A stretch of 64,000 nucleotides of DNA from Streptomyces sp. NBC_01689 (GCF_036250675.1 NZ_CP109592.1:1488001-1552000); one strand, 5' to 3'; positions 33,093-42,049 are shown, counted from the stretch's first letter. Notes: generated from the sequence alone by a model not told the origin. A program made the numbers and translations.

Positions 33093-33983
33093 ATGGCTGA
33101 CCGGCGTGACGCCCCTGTGGCGGTCACCGGAGTGACCGGAGCACTGGGCAGCCGGGTCGCGGCCCGGCTCGCCGACCGTGGCGTCCCCCAACTCCTCGTC
33201 GGGCGCAGCCCCGACCGCATGCCCGAACTTCCGGGCGCCGAGCGACGGGGTCCGGCCGCGTACGGCGACGCGTCCGCCATGCGCGAGGCGCTGGAGGGCG
33301 CGTCGACCCTGGTCCTGGTGTCCGGACACCGCACGGGGCGGCGTCTGGAGGAACACGCCTCGGTGGTCGAGGCCGCCATCACGGTCGGCGTGACCCGGGT
33401 CCTGTACGTGTCCCTCGTCGGCGCGTCGCCCGTCGCCACGTACACCAATGCCCGCGACCAGTGGCTGACCGAACAGTTCCTGGCGGGAGCCGGGATCCGC
33501 CACACGGTGCTCCGGGCGGGCTTCTACACGGCGACACCGGCCGCGCTCGCGGACGAGGAACTCGTCGTGAGCGGCCCCGCGAGCACCGGCCGGGCGGCCT
33601 TCGTCACCCACGAGGACATCGCCGACGTGATCACGGAAGTCGTCCTCGACCAGGCTCCCGCCGCCGAACACGACGGAGCCACCCTCGACATCACCGGGCC
33701 CGAGGCCGTCACCCTCGAGGAGGCGGTCACGCGCATCGCCGCGGCCACCGGCCGGCCCTACCGCTACGAGCCCGAGAGTCTGGAGGAAGCCTTCGCACGG
33801 CGATGGAGACAGGGCATGAGCGGGGAACAGATCGAGACCTGGATCTCGTGGTACCAGGCGATCGAGAAGGGGGAGATCTCCGCGGTCACCGACGTCGTCC
33901 CCCGGCTCACCGGTTCACCGGCGACCCCGATCTCCGACGCGCCCTGGTGGCCCGCACCGAACACGGCGCGCGGCAGCCGCTGA
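33093..33983 (+). CDS. NmrA-like NAD(P)H-binding atypical SDR
   Basis: A 296-residue atypical short-chain dehydrogenase-like protein. The cofactor loop is VTGVTGALGSRVAARLADRG (residues 11-30), followed by LLVGRSPDRM, VTRVLYVSLVGASPVATYTN and IRHTVLRAGFYTATPA. There is no YxxxK catalytic pair, as expected for the NmrA/QOR2 type, which sense NAD(P) redox state or reduce quinones. A strong GGAGGGAAAACC precedes ATG 33093. Stands alone in the plus direction; the next gene is convergent. Confidence 0.82.
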   Translation: MADRRDAPVAVTGVTGALGSRVAARLADRGVPQLLVGRSPDRMPELPGAERRGPAAYGDASAMREALEGASTLVLVSGHRTGRRLEEHASVVEAAITVGVTRVLYVSLVGASPVATYTNARDQWLTEQFLAGAGIRHTVLRAGFYTATPAALADEELVVSGPASTGRAAFVTHEDIADVITEVVLDQAPAAEHDGATLDITGPEAVTLEEAVTRIAAATGRPYRYEPESLEEAFARRWRQGMSGEQIETWISWYQAIEKGEISAVTDVVPRLTGSPATPISDAPWWPAPNTARGSR

Positions 33984-34105
33984 TCCCGGGGCGGGCACGC
34001 GACCGACCTGTCGACGACCGCCCGGTCCCCCGCGCGCCGGGGCCGGAGCGGGGCGGTGGTCTTCGCCGGCGTGCGCGCAGGGTCGAGAAGCAGGGCGTAC
34101 GGTCC

Positions 34106-35008
34106 TCAGCCGAACGTGTCGCACCGGTCGACGCCGCCCGAGCCGTAGCCGGTGGAGAACCACTGGCGGCGCTGGCTCGCGGAGCCATGGGTCCAGGTGT
34201 CGGGCGTGACCCTGCCCTGGTACCGCTGCTGGATACGGTCGTCGCCGACGGCCGCGGCCGCGTCCAGCCCGCGGTCGATGTCGTCCCGGGTCAACTTGGT
34301 GATCAGTGGCTTTCCGCTGCCGGGGTCAGGTGTGGTCGTGGCGTGGTGGGCCCACACCCCCGCATAGCAGTCCGCCTGGAGTTCCAGTTTCACCGAGCCG
34401 CTGTTCCGGCCCTGGCCGCTGCCACGGGAAAGGGTGCCGCTGAGGTCCTGTATGTGGTGCCCGTATTCGTGCGCGATGACGTAGGCCTCGGCGAAGGGGC
34501 CGCCCCGGGCACCGAACTTGCTGCTCAGGTCGTCGAAGAAGCCGAGGTCGAGATAGACCTTGTCATCGGCGGAGCAGTAGAAGGGACCGACGTCGGAAGT
34601 GGCGTTGCCGCAGCCTGTGTTCACGCTGCCGGTGAACAGGAACGTCGGGGCCTGCTCGTACGAGGTGCCGGCTGCTGTCTCCGTCTGCTTCCAGAACTCC
34701 TGGACGCTGTCGACCACGGCGACGATCCGGCATTCCTCCTTGCGGTTGGCGTCCGCCCCGGTGCGGCAGTCGGCCTCCAGGTCGGCGGCGGACCTTCCCG
34801 TTCCGGTACCGGTGCCCGGCGAGGAATCAGTCCCGTCCGAGCCGAACAGGCCCGGGTCCACGCCGAAGAGCAGCGAGGCGACCAGCACCAGGAGCCCGAC
34901 CACTCCCCCGCCGACGGTCTTCCCGCCGCCGGGTATGCCGCCCAGCGTTCCGCCCCGGTTGTCCTGCACCTCGGACGTGTCCAGGGCGGCGTCGTCGTCG
35001 AATTCCAT
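34106..35008 (-). CDS. Membrane-anchored neutral zinc metallopeptidase (YpfJ family)
   Basis: A 300-residue protein of the YpfJ/putative neutral zinc metallopeptidase family. A short acidic cytoplasmic start ([10 protein letters not shown]) is followed by one membrane segment (about 33-50), a Gly/Thr/Ser linker and a catalytic domain with HEYGHH (His180, Glu181, His184) and the downstream [15 protein letters not shown] carrying the third-ligand region. Four Cys (CRTG, EECR, TGCG, FYCS) may form disulfides outside the cell. ATG 35008 follows GGGAGAG. Substrates are unknown. Confidence 0.87.
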   Translation of the reverse strand: MEFDDDAALDTSEVQDNRGGTLGGIPGGGKTVGGGVVGLLVLVASLLFGVDPGLFGSDGTDSSPGTGTGTGRSAADLEADCRTGADANRKEECRIVAVVDSVQEFWKQTETAAGTSYEQAPTFLFTGSVNTGCGNATSDVGPFYCSADDKVYLDLGFFDDLSSKFGARGGPFAEAYVIAHEYGHHIQDLSGTLSRGSGQGRNSGSVKLELQADCYAGVWAHHATTTPDPGSGKPLITKLTRDDIDRGLDAAAAVGDDRIQQRYQGRVTPDTWTHGSASQRRQWFSTGYGSGGVDRCDTFG

Positions 35009-35298
35009 CCGCTGACTCTCCCTCAAGCAGCGCGTCGGCCCGCCCCGCGTCGTGACGCTCGCTTACCCCCGTCGAGTGGTTTCACCTCCGCCGCGTCGCG
35101 ACGGGTCACTCTGGCCGGCGGAGGGTGAGCGCACGCGGCACGTACGTACGCACTGCTTCGCAGCCGGGTCTCCACGTCGTCGGCGCCTCGCTCCGTACGG
35201 AGCCGGGCGGTGCCGTTCCTCAGCGGTCGTGGTGCAGTTGCCTCACTCCAACTCCCACCTCGCGAGCGCGTTGGAAGGGGATGACTTCCCCGGCCGGA

Positions 35299-35895
35299 TC
35301 AGCGGGCGATCGAGATCGCGAAGGGGGTGAATCCGCTGGACCTGATCACGTGCGGTACGAACAGGATCGCGGCCTCCGTGGCGCGAGCCGTCCGGATCCC
35401 GCCGAGATCAGTGATCCACTCCGTGCGCCAGCCGAGGTCGCCGAGCAGTTCGCGGACGGTCTGCTTGGCCTCGGCGTCGTCGCCGGAGAGGAACACGTCG
35501 GGCGCCTGGGTGAGCATGGCCGGTGCGGTCATCACCGGGAAGAGCATGGTGTTGAGCGTCTTGACGACGCGCGTGCCGGGCAGCGCTTCCTGGAGTTGCT
35601 CGGCGAGGCTCGAGCCGGGGTGGATCAGCTCGGCGGGCAGCCCGTCCGGTCCGTCGACGGTGGCGTTGGAGACGTCGACGAGGATCTTGTCGCGCAGTTC
35701 CTCGCGCAGGGCGACGAGCCGGTCCAGTGAGCCGGCGCCCGGGGTGGCGTTGACGACCACCCGGGCCGTCCGGGCGGCGTCGGCGGCGGCACCCGGCGTG
35801 CGGTCCGCCACCGTCACCTCATGTCCCGCCCGGGTGAGGGCCGTGGCCAGGTTGCCGCCGACGCGGCCGTTTCCGAGAACTGCGATCGTGGTCAT
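35299..35895 (-). CDS. NADPH-dependent F420 reductase-like / NAD(P)-binding oxidoreductase
   Basis: A 198-residue Rossmann protein starting MTTIAVLGNGRVGGNLATAL (GxGxxG cofactor loop) and continuing with VADRTPG and VVVNATPGAG. The later block RVVKTLNTMLFPVM is typical of the F420H2:NADP oxidoreductase-like family often annotated NADPH-dependent F420 reductase, although small members may reduce other substrates. AAGGACC precedes the ATG. It is the second gene after the IMPase-like gene (41 bp), so the two are probably co-transcribed and controlled by the divergent LysR regulator. Confidence 0.8.
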   Translation of the reverse strand: MTTIAVLGNGRVGGNLATALTRAGHEVTVADRTPGAAADAARTARVVVNATPGAGSLDRLVALREELRDKILVDVSNATVDGPDGLPAELIHPGSSLAEQLQEALPGTRVVKTLNTMLFPVMTAPAMLTQAPDVFLSGDDAEAKQTVRELLGDLGWRTEWITDLGGIRTARATEAAILFVPHVIRSSGFTPFAISIAR

Positions 35896-35936
35896 GGTGA
35901 TCAGGTCCTTCCGTGGGCGCGGGTCGGGGTGCGCGG

Positions 35937-36809
35937 TCAGCGCGAGAGGGTGGCGACGGCGTCGGCGTGGACGCCGGGTGCGGCGGCCAGGAAGCTCTCG
36001 CTCTCCGGGGTCCAGGGGCGGCCCTCGGCGTCCGAGATCCGTCCGCCCGCCTCGGTGACGAGCAGGGCCCCGGGCAGCAGGTCGGCGCGGGCGCCGGCGA
36101 ACTGCCAGAAGGCGTCGATCCGTCCTGCGGCGACGTTCAGCAGGTGCAGGGTCGCCGGGACCGCGGTGCGGACGACGAGCGCGTCGAAGAGCATCGCGGT
36201 GATCGAGGAGCCGACGCGCCGCACGACCTTCTCGTCCTCGTCGGGCCGGGCCTGGCTGGTGGCCACGATGCCCAGGCCGAGATCCATGGTCCCGGAGACG
36301 CTCAACGGGCGGCCGTCGAGGTGGGCGCCCCCACCGGCGAGCGCCGTGTAGGTCTCGCCGGTCAGCGGCAGGTGGACCACGGTGAGCACCGGCCGGTTCT
36401 CGCGCACGAGAGTGGCGGTCACCGCCCACTCCGGCAGGGCGTGCAGGTGGTTCACGTTGCCTTCGGCCGGATCCACGACCCACCATTCGCCGGGCGGCAG
36501 CGCGCCGCCGTCCAGCTCGTCCTCCACCCAGCCGGCGTCCGGACGCAGCCGTGCGAGACGGGGACGCAGGATGTCGAGGGCCGTGTCGTCGTTGGCCGCG
36601 AGCGCGCGCATCAGCTCCTCGCGCGTCCGGTAGCGGACCACCTCGCCGAAGCGCTCCCGCAGCGCCGAACCCGCGGCGCGTACGGCGCTCGCGGTCCCGT
36701 CGAGCAGGTCGGCGTCGGATGCGGCGGGGGTGACCGCGCCGGAAGCGGCTGCCGCGAAGGCGTCCGCGGCGGGTGTGGCTGGGGCTGGGGTCTGAAACGG
36801 TTCGGACAT
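35937..36809 (-). CDS. Inositol monophosphatase-family protein with an altered metal motif
   Basis: A 290-residue IMPase-like protein. The metal-site motif, usually WVVDPLDGTxNF, reads WVVDPAEGNVNHLHALP with Asp113 kept but the second Asp replaced by Glu116 and the Thr by Asn118. The C-terminal Asp in GARADLLPGALLVTEAGG is present. Activity on inositol phosphates is therefore doubtful; it may act on another phosphoester. ATG 36809 follows GGGAG. It diverges from the LysR gene at 36956 and is followed by the oxidoreductase gene. Confidence 0.75.
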   Translation of the reverse strand: MSEPFQTPAPATPAADAFAAAASGAVTPAASDADLLDGTASAVRAAGSALRERFGEVVRYRTREELMRALAANDDTALDILRPRLARLRPDAGWVEDELDGGALPPGEWWVVDPAEGNVNHLHALPEWAVTATLVRENRPVLTVVHLPLTGETYTALAGGGAHLDGRPLSVSGTMDLGLGIVATSQARPDEDEKVVRRVGSSITAMLFDALVVRTAVPATLHLLNVAAGRIDAFWQFAGARADLLPGALLVTEAGGRISDAEGRPWTPESESFLAAAPGVHADAVATLSR

Positions 36810-36920
36810 GGCGGTGCTCCCGAGTGAGGAGGGGGATGAGGCCGGTCGGGCCGAGCCGCGCGTTCCGTCGTGCGCCGTGCTCTGCTCTGGTCTCGAAGCT
36901 ATACAGCCCCTCAATTAACT

Positions 36921-36972
36921 TCAAATGCATGTCAGGCACGCCTAGGATTACTCCCATGCAATTGGATTTGAA
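36921..36972. promoter_or_regulatory. Candidate LysR operator overlapping the regulator start
   Basis: TTCAAAT (36921-36927) and ATTTGAA (36966-36972) are perfect inverted copies flanking the LysR promoter and start codon. TAGGAT at 36943-36948 is a good -10 placed 7 nt before the ATG. Confidence 0.45.
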
Positions 36973-37855
36973 TCTGCTCTCCGCGCTCGACGCGCTGCTG
37001 GAGGAGGGCAGTGTGGCCGGTGCCGCCGCACGCCTGCATGTCACCGCCCCCGCGATGAGCCGGAGTCTGGGCCGGATCCGGCGTACGACGGGGGACCAGA
37101 TCCTGGTGCGCACCGGACACACGATGACCCCGACGCCGTACGCCATCGCCGTCCGCGGCCAGGTGCACGAGCTGCTGCACCAGGTCCAGGCGGTGCTGGC
37201 GCCGAGCCGTGAACTCGACCTGGCGACGTTGGAGCGCACCTTCACCCTCCGCTGGCACGATTCCCTGGTCGCGCTGAGCGGTCCCGCTCTCCTCGCGGCC
37301 GTGCGTGAGCAGGCGCCGGGCGTACGGTTGCGCTTCCTCGCCGAATCGAGCACCGACACAGCCGAGTTGCGGCGCGGCGAGGTCGACCTGGAGGCGAACG
37401 CCAACCGTCCGAGCGCGCCGGACATCCGCGCCGAGAACGTGGGCGACACCCGGCTCGTCGTCGTCGTGCGGCAGGGGCACCCGCTCACCCGTGTCCGGAC
37501 CGTCGACGCGAAGCGGTACGCCGCCGCCGAGCACGTCACCGTCTCGCGACGCGGCAACCTCGGCAACGCCGTCGACGAGGCCCTCGCGCGGCTCGGTCTC
37601 ACCCGCCGGGTGGTGGCGAGCGCGCCCACGGAGGCAGCCGCGCTGGAGTTCGCGCGCGGCTCCGATCTCGTCGTCAGCGTCCCCGAGGCCACCACACGGT
37701 CCTCGGTCGCCGAACTCGGCCTGACCCTGCTCCCTCTCCCCGTCGAACTCCCTTCGGCGCCCGTGTACTTGTCGTGGCATCAGCGCTACGACACCGACAC
37801 CGCCCACACCTGGCTGCGCGGGCTGGCGCGAACGGCGCTGAGCGTCACCCCGTGA
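36956..37855 (+). CDS. LysR-family transcriptional regulator
   Basis: A 299-residue regulator beginning MQLDLNLLSALDALLEEGSV, with AAARLHVTAPAMSRSLGRIR as the recognition helix and GDQILVRTGHTMTPTPYAIA completing the winged domain. It is of the NodD/LinR-like subgroup (DLNLLxALDALLxEGSV). The ATG is leaderless: TAGGAT sits 7 nt upstream and there is no ribosome site. It diverges from the IMPase-like and oxidoreductase genes (146 bp), its probable targets. Confidence 0.88.
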   Translation: MQLDLNLLSALDALLEEGSVAGAAARLHVTAPAMSRSLGRIRRTTGDQILVRTGHTMTPTPYAIAVRGQVHELLHQVQAVLAPSRELDLATLERTFTLRWHDSLVALSGPALLAAVREQAPGVRLRFLAESSTDTAELRRGEVDLEANANRPSAPDIRAENVGDTRLVVVVRQGHPLTRVRTVDAKRYAAAEHVTVSRRGNLGNAVDEALARLGLTRRVVASAPTEAAALEFARGSDLVVSVPEATTRSSVAELGLTLLPLPVELPSAPVYLSWHQRYDTDTAHTWLRGLARTALSVTP

Positions 37856-37959
37856 ACTCCCGCCGTACGGTCAGGTTGGCGGCCCCCTGGGTCGGCGGTG
37901 ACCGAGGCGCCGGGGGTCACCACGGCCTCGGCACCACGATGTCCGCGGCCGGGGCTCAG

Positions 37960-38636
37960 GGCAGCGGCCCTCTCACGGTCGGGCCGTACCGGGACGCGCC
38001 GCAGGCGGTCTCCGCCTTGCGCGGTCACCCCTCCCGCCTGAGGCAGGCCCTCACCGGCACCCGTAAGGCTGCCATCGCACGACAGCCGGCGGATACGCCC
38101 TGACCACCGCCGACACCGTATCCGTGGACCTGCACGGGTTCCGCCGCCTCCTGACGCGGGCCCGTGCCACCGACGACGACATCCAGGCCGCCGCCCTGTT
38201 CGAGCAGACGCCGCGGCTGTGGCGCGCGGGACCCATCGCCACCCTCGACACCCCCTGGTCAAAAGCCCTGCGCGACACCCTCGTCCAGGAACGGCATGCG
38301 GCAAGTCTGGGCCTGGTCGATCTGCGATTACGTCTGGGGCGGCACGCCACTCTCCCGGCGGAACCGTCGGCCCGCGCGGAGGCCCACCCCCTGGACGAGC
38401 GTCTGGCGGGCCAGTTGATGCTCGCCCTGCACCGCTGCGGCCGTTCCGCCGAACCCCTCGACCACTACCACCGCACCCGCGGCCGACCGGCCCGGGAGCC
38501 GGGCGTCGAGCCCGGCAAGGCGCTGCGGGACATCCAGAGCGCCGTCGTCACGGTCGTCACCCCGGGAAGGACGGCCGCGACCGCCGTTCGCGATGGTGCC
38601 GGAGGACCCCTGATACCACCGGTCGCACGCCGCTGA
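37960..38636 (+). pseudogene. Truncated AfsR/SARP-type regulator (bacterial transcriptional activation domain)
   Basis: From about 37960 one frame reads VSALRGHPSRLRQALTGTRK, matching the end of the OmpR-like DNA-binding domain of AfsR-type regulators. A frameshift near 38085 leads to GGYALTTADTVSVDLHGFRR, then AAALFEQTPRLWRAGPIATL and DERLAGQLMLALHRCGRSAE, the BTAD domain. The start of the DNA-binding domain and any ATPase part are missing, and the end (from AVVTVVTPGRTAA) is unrelated. A regulator of secondary metabolism that has decayed. Confidence 0.65.
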
Positions 38637-38655
38637 CCAGCGCATCCGCCCCCGC

Positions 38656-38673
38656 GTTCAGGTTGTGTTCAGG
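38656..38673 (+). promoter_or_regulatory. OmpR-type direct repeat upstream of membrane paralog A
   Basis: GTTCAGG-TTGT-GTTCAGG: two perfect 7-bp direct repeats with an 11-bp period, 96 bp before the ATG at 38770. An 11-bp period is the usual arrangement for OmpR/PhoP-type response regulators. Related repeats lie upstream of both other paralogs. Confidence 0.65.
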
Positions 38674-38769
38674 CTCGGGGAGTCCTTGGACAACTCCTCC
38701 ACCGGAAGCGCCAAAACTCTGGCAAAGGGGTCTGGGACACCTGCCGGGTGCCGTGTCATCGTCCCTGCC

Positions 38770-39561
38770 ATGACGACTGATCACCTCACACACGACCGGC
38801 CCGCGGGCCACATCCGTGACGCGGCGAGCAAGGTGCCGGAGGTGACCGTCTATTTCTGGATCATCAAGGTGCTGACGACCGGCATGGGAGAGACGGCCTC
38901 GGACTTCCTGGCCCATCTGCTCGGCCCCGTCCCGTCCGTCGGCCTCGGCGGTGTCGCCCTGGTGGCGGCCCTGGCGGTGCAGTTCACGGTCAGGCGGTAC
39001 ATGGCCTGGATCTACTGGACGGCGATCGTCATGGTCAGCGTGTTCGGCACGATGGCCGCCGATGTCCTGCACGTGGGTCTCGGAGTGCCGTACGCGCTCT
39101 CGACACCGTTCTTCATGGCCGCGCTGGCCGCCGTCTTCCTCCTCTGGTACCGCCGCGAAGGCACGCTGTCCATCCACAGCATCCACACGCGGCGCCGGGA
39201 GGCCTTCTACTGGGCGGCCGTGCTCGCCACGTTCGCGCTGGGCACCGCCGCGGGGGATCTGACCGCCACGATCGGCCTCGGATACCTGGGGTCCGCCGTC
39301 GTGTACGGCTTCGCCATCGCCGTTCCCGCGATCGCTCACCGCTGGGGCGGCCTGAACGCGGTGGGAGCCTTCTGGGCCGCCTACGTCATCACCCGGCCGC
39401 TCGGCGCCTCCGTCGCCGACTGGATGGCGGTCGGCCGGGACCGGGGCGGGCTCGCCCTCGGCCTGGGACCGGTCACGCTGTCCTGGACGGTGACCATTCT
39501 CGGCTTCGTCGGCTATCTGGCCGTCTCCCGCAAGGACATCCAGCACGACGGCCTGGCGTGA
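38770..39561 (+). CDS. Four-repeat membrane protein, paralog A (COG4705-like, uncharacterised)
   Basis: A 263-residue protein with about eight membrane helices and four copies of W-x9-G-x4-D: W30/G40/D45, W83/G93/D98, W148/G158/D163 and W202/G212/D217. The first copy is introduced by KVPEVTVYFW, the last contains TRPLGASVADW. Spacing between Trp residues is 53, 65 and 54, so the protein looks like a duplicated two-repeat unit. I recall such proteins as uncharacterised COG4705 membrane proteins; no function is known to me. The regular buried Gly/Asp suggests an ion or proton path (inference). Two paralogs flank the nearby two-component system, and all share an upstream direct repeat. Confidence 0.8.
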   Translation: MTTDHLTHDRPAGHIRDAASKVPEVTVYFWIIKVLTTGMGETASDFLAHLLGPVPSVGLGGVALVAALAVQFTVRRYMAWIYWTAIVMVSVFGTMAADVLHVGLGVPYALSTPFFMAALAAVFLLWYRREGTLSIHSIHTRRREAFYWAAVLATFALGTAAGDLTATIGLGYLGSAVVYGFAIAVPAIAHRWGGLNAVGAFWAAYVITRPLGASVADWMAVGRDRGGLALGLGPVTLSWTVTILGFVGYLAVSRKDIQHDGLA

Positions 39562-39842
39562 TCCGGCGGCGCCGGGCGGATCCGCCGTCACCGGACCGGC
39601 GGGCCGGCGGACACACCGGCCACGAAGCAGGGCCCGGACGCGAGCTCCTGATGGGTCGTCATCCGCGGACGAAGTGGGCGCGGGTGGCGGCGGCAGCCGG
39701 GGACCACTCCGGCCCGCTCGCCGCCGGGACCGGCGCATCGGCCGGGCTCGAAGAGCTGCCGCGTCCGGCCGACCGACGAGTTCGCGGAGCAGTCGGGTTC
39801 GGAGCGCCGTCCGGTGGACGCGGGCGGTGGTCCCGCGAGGTG

Positions 39843-40577
39843 TCAGGCCCGCCGGGGCCAGTCGTGGTCACACAACCGGCCTACCTCGTAGCCTCGTTGC
39901 CCGCACGTGTCGAGGATGCGGGGCAGAGCGCCCAAGGCCGAGCGCCAGGCACCCGGAGCGGAGGTGCGGTCGGAGTCGTGGAGCAGGACCGTGCCGCCTC
40001 CGTCCAGGCCGGAGGTCACGGTGCGGTGCACGGACTCTGGTGTGGCGCGGGCGGTCCCGGCCTCGCCCCAGCAGGTCCACAGCACGGGCGTGAGACCGAG
40101 GCGGCGGGCGGCGACATGGGCGGCGGTGGACATCACGCCGTACGGGGGCCGGAAGAGCGCGGGCCGGCGCCCGGTGATGTCGGCGACGGTGTCACCGGCG
40201 CGGGCGAAGTCCTCGTACGTGGCGCGGGGGCCGCGGAGCAGCAACGGCCGGTGCAGCCGGCCGTGCACGCCGATCTCGTGTCCTGCCGCCGCGATCTAGC
40301 GGACCAGACCGGGCGAGCGGTGTGCCTCGCCACCCAACAGGAGGAAGGTCGCCCGGACTTGGCGCTCGGCCAGGAGGCGCAGGAAGTGCGGGGTGGACAG
40401 CGGGTCGGGTCCGTCGTCGAAGGTGAGGGCGATGTGGTCCCGGCGGCCCCGGCCCGAGAGGCGGGGCACGGCGCGGTTGCGCAGCGGGCCGAAGGTGGAG
40501 ACGACGGGTGCGGCGTGAGCGGCCGCAAGGGCGGGCACGGCGGCGAGGGCGGGCACGGCGGCGAGGGCGGCGGTCAC
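39843..40577 (-). pseudogene. Secreted polysaccharide deacetylase with a premature amber stop
   Basis: A NodB-type deacetylase with a signal peptide starting [14 protein letters not shown] at GTG 40577. The first catalytic motif HIALTFDDGPDPLS is intact. The frame is then stopped by TAG at complement(40296-40298), which replaces a Glu codon in VREIAAAGHEIGVHG. Beyond the stop the same frame continues with the second metal motif HEIGVHGRLHRP, then RPPYGVMSTAAHVAARRLGL and VLLHDSD to the true end. Only this one base blocks the gene, so it is a recent mutation or the gene is read through. Enzymes of this type deacetylate chitin-like or wall glycans. Confidence 0.75.
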
Positions 40578-40735
40578 GAGTGGTGGCCTTCCTGGGCGGG
40601 CGTGGGGTCGGGGTGGTCGTCGTCCAGGTCGAGGCTGTGACCGACGGCCTGGATCACGTCCGGGCCGTCGTGGGCGGCGGCGATCCCGGTGCCGACGGCG
40701 CAGGCCCACAGTCCGCGGGCCTCACGGCTGCGGCC
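40574..40735 (-). pseudogene. Fragment of an unidentified gene
   Basis: A frame ending with TGA overlapping the deacetylase GTG reads [20 protein letters not shown] and [20 protein letters not shown]. It is clearly protein-like with a His/Asp-rich tail, but no start is visible and the sequence upstream is a piece of a different gene. Family not recognised. Confidence 0.4.
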
Positions 40736-40770
40736 CGCGCCCTCCTCGGGTGCGGGCCGCAGCCGGGAAC

Positions 40771-40862
40771 CCGGCGGCGCAGATGAGCACGGAGGCGGGC
40801 GAGGAGCACGGTCAACGAGAAGGGTTTGACCAGGGGGTCGTCGGCGCCGGCCTCAAGGCCCG
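40771..40862 (-). pseudogene. Scrap of an OmpR-type response regulator
   Basis: About 30 codons read [20 protein letters not shown] then [10 protein letters not shown], the end of a receiver domain (conserved Lys in VKPF) and linker. The phosphorylated Asp half and the DNA-binding domain are absent. Confidence 0.55.
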
Positions 40863-40950
40863 CCCCCTGAGGCGGCCGAGCGATCACCGGTGACGCGCGT
40901 CGGCAAGTGCCGGAGCGCACTCGGTCAGGAAGGTTTCCGGCCCCCGTATC

Positions 40951-40975
40951 GTCTACAGTGCAGTAGACGGTCTAC
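40951..40975. promoter_or_regulatory. BlaI/CopY-like palindrome upstream of the two-component operon
   Basis: GTCTACAGTGCAGTAGAC (40951-40968) has perfect 6-bp arms and a 6-bp centre, followed by another half-site GTCTAC (40970-40975). The TACA core recalls BlaI/MecI/CopY operators. Two sites with the same arms precede the DedA gene at 45690-45726. No BlaI gene is in the window. Confidence 0.6.
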
Positions 40976-41389
40976 GTGTGTGCGATCGGCCGTCACCGTG
41001 TCGTGCACGCGGCTCAGCCGGTCCGCAGAGAGGGTTTCCGACCGCATGGCCCCATCGATCCCTACGGCCGCCTCGACGCACCCGGCCTCCTCCCCCGCCC
41101 TCCGCGGGTCCGCGGCTCCCGTGCGGCGGGCGGACGTCCTCGGCGTTCCGTGCGTCCGCGCCGCGGCTCCGCCCGCTCGGCCGGGACGCGCGCCGGCGAA
41201 CCCGGCCCCCGCCTTCCCGGAAGCGCTCCGGAGCCCGGACGCCGTCCCGGGCCGGCCGACCGCCACCGGCCGGGCTCCGTGGGTGCCCGTCGTCGGCCGG
41301 GGCCCGCGGGTGCCCGCGCGCGTCGGCGCGGTCGCGGCCCGGATCGTCGATCGCGGACACGACACCCCGCCCGGTCCAGGGAGGACCCC
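40976..41389 (+). other. 414-bp leader region before the response regulator
   Basis: No supported gene. An open frame from about 41046 (MAPSIPTAASTHPASSPAL) overlaps the regulator start but is Ala/Pro/Arg-rich with no family feature. If transcription begins near the palindrome at 40951, this is a long untranslated leader ending with GGGAGG. Confidence 0.4.
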
Positions 41390-42049
41390 ATCCGTTCCAA
41401 GATCCTGATCGTCGAGGACGACCACGTGCTGCGGGACGCGCTGCGCCGCGGGCTGTCCGACGACTTCGAGCCCGTGCTCGCCACCGACGGTGCCATGGCG
41501 CTGCGGCTGGCCACCCCGGCCGTCTCGGCCGCCGTCCTGGACATCGGGCTGCCGGACGCCGACGGCCGGGACGTGTGCCAGGCGATGCGGGCCAACGGCT
41601 TCCCGGGTCCGGTGATCTTCCTGACCGCCCGCCATCAACTCTCCGACCGGCTGTCCGGGTTCTCCGCCGGCGGGGACGACTATCTTCCCAAGCCCTTCCA
41701 TCTCGCCGAACTCGCCGCCCGCCTGAGAGCCGCCCTGAAGAGGGCCGCGCCACGGTCCGCGACCTCCCGTGGAGACCTGGTCCTGGATGCGGTGGGCCAC
41801 ACCGTGACGGTCCTCGGCACCCCGGTCGCCCTGTCGCCGACGGAGTTCCGCATCCTGGCCACGCTGGTGGCGGCGGACGGCGCACTCGTACGACGCATCG
41901 ACCTGGTCCGGGCCGGCTGGCCCGACGGCGCACAGGTCAGCGACAACACCCTGGACCAGTACCTGACCCGGCTGCGCCGCAAGCTCCGCGAGGCGGGCAG
42001 CGGCCTGAGCCTCGGCACGGTCCGCGGGATCGGACACCGTCTGTCATGA
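41390..42049 (+). CDS. OmpR-family response regulator, probable ATC start
   Basis: A 219-residue regulator: receiver domain with KILIVEDDHV (acidic pocket), phospho-acceptor Asp51 in AAVLDIGLPDADG, Thr79 and Lys101 (LPKPF), then a winged-helix domain ending NTLDQYLTRLRRKLREAGSG. The frame has no ATG, GTG or TTG near the start; the only codon at a proper distance (5 nt) from the strong GGGAGG at 41379 is ATC 41390. This gives exactly the normal length. The stop overlaps the kinase ATG (ATGA). The palindrome at 40951 probably controls the operon. Likely targets: the three direct-repeat promoters nearby. Confidence 0.85.
   Translation: MRSKILIVEDDHVLRDALRRGLSDDFEPVLATDGAMALRLATPAVSAAVLDIGLPDADGRDVCQAMRANGFPGPVIFLTARHQLSDRLSGFSAGGDDYLPKPFHLAELAARLRAALKRAAPRSATSRGDLVLDAVGHTVTVLGTPVALSPTEFRILATLVAADGALVRRIDLVRAGWPDGAQVSDNTLDQYLTRLRRKLREAGSGLSLGTVRGIGHRLS

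Noticed and set aside
35143..35158. Alternating CACGTACGTACGCA palindrome
   Set aside because: A short simple alternating sequence not positioned at a promoter; no supported role.
40890..41408. Plus-strand frame overlapping the response-regulator start
   Set aside because: Ala/Pro/Arg-rich, no ribosome site or family resemblance; regarded as a leader region.
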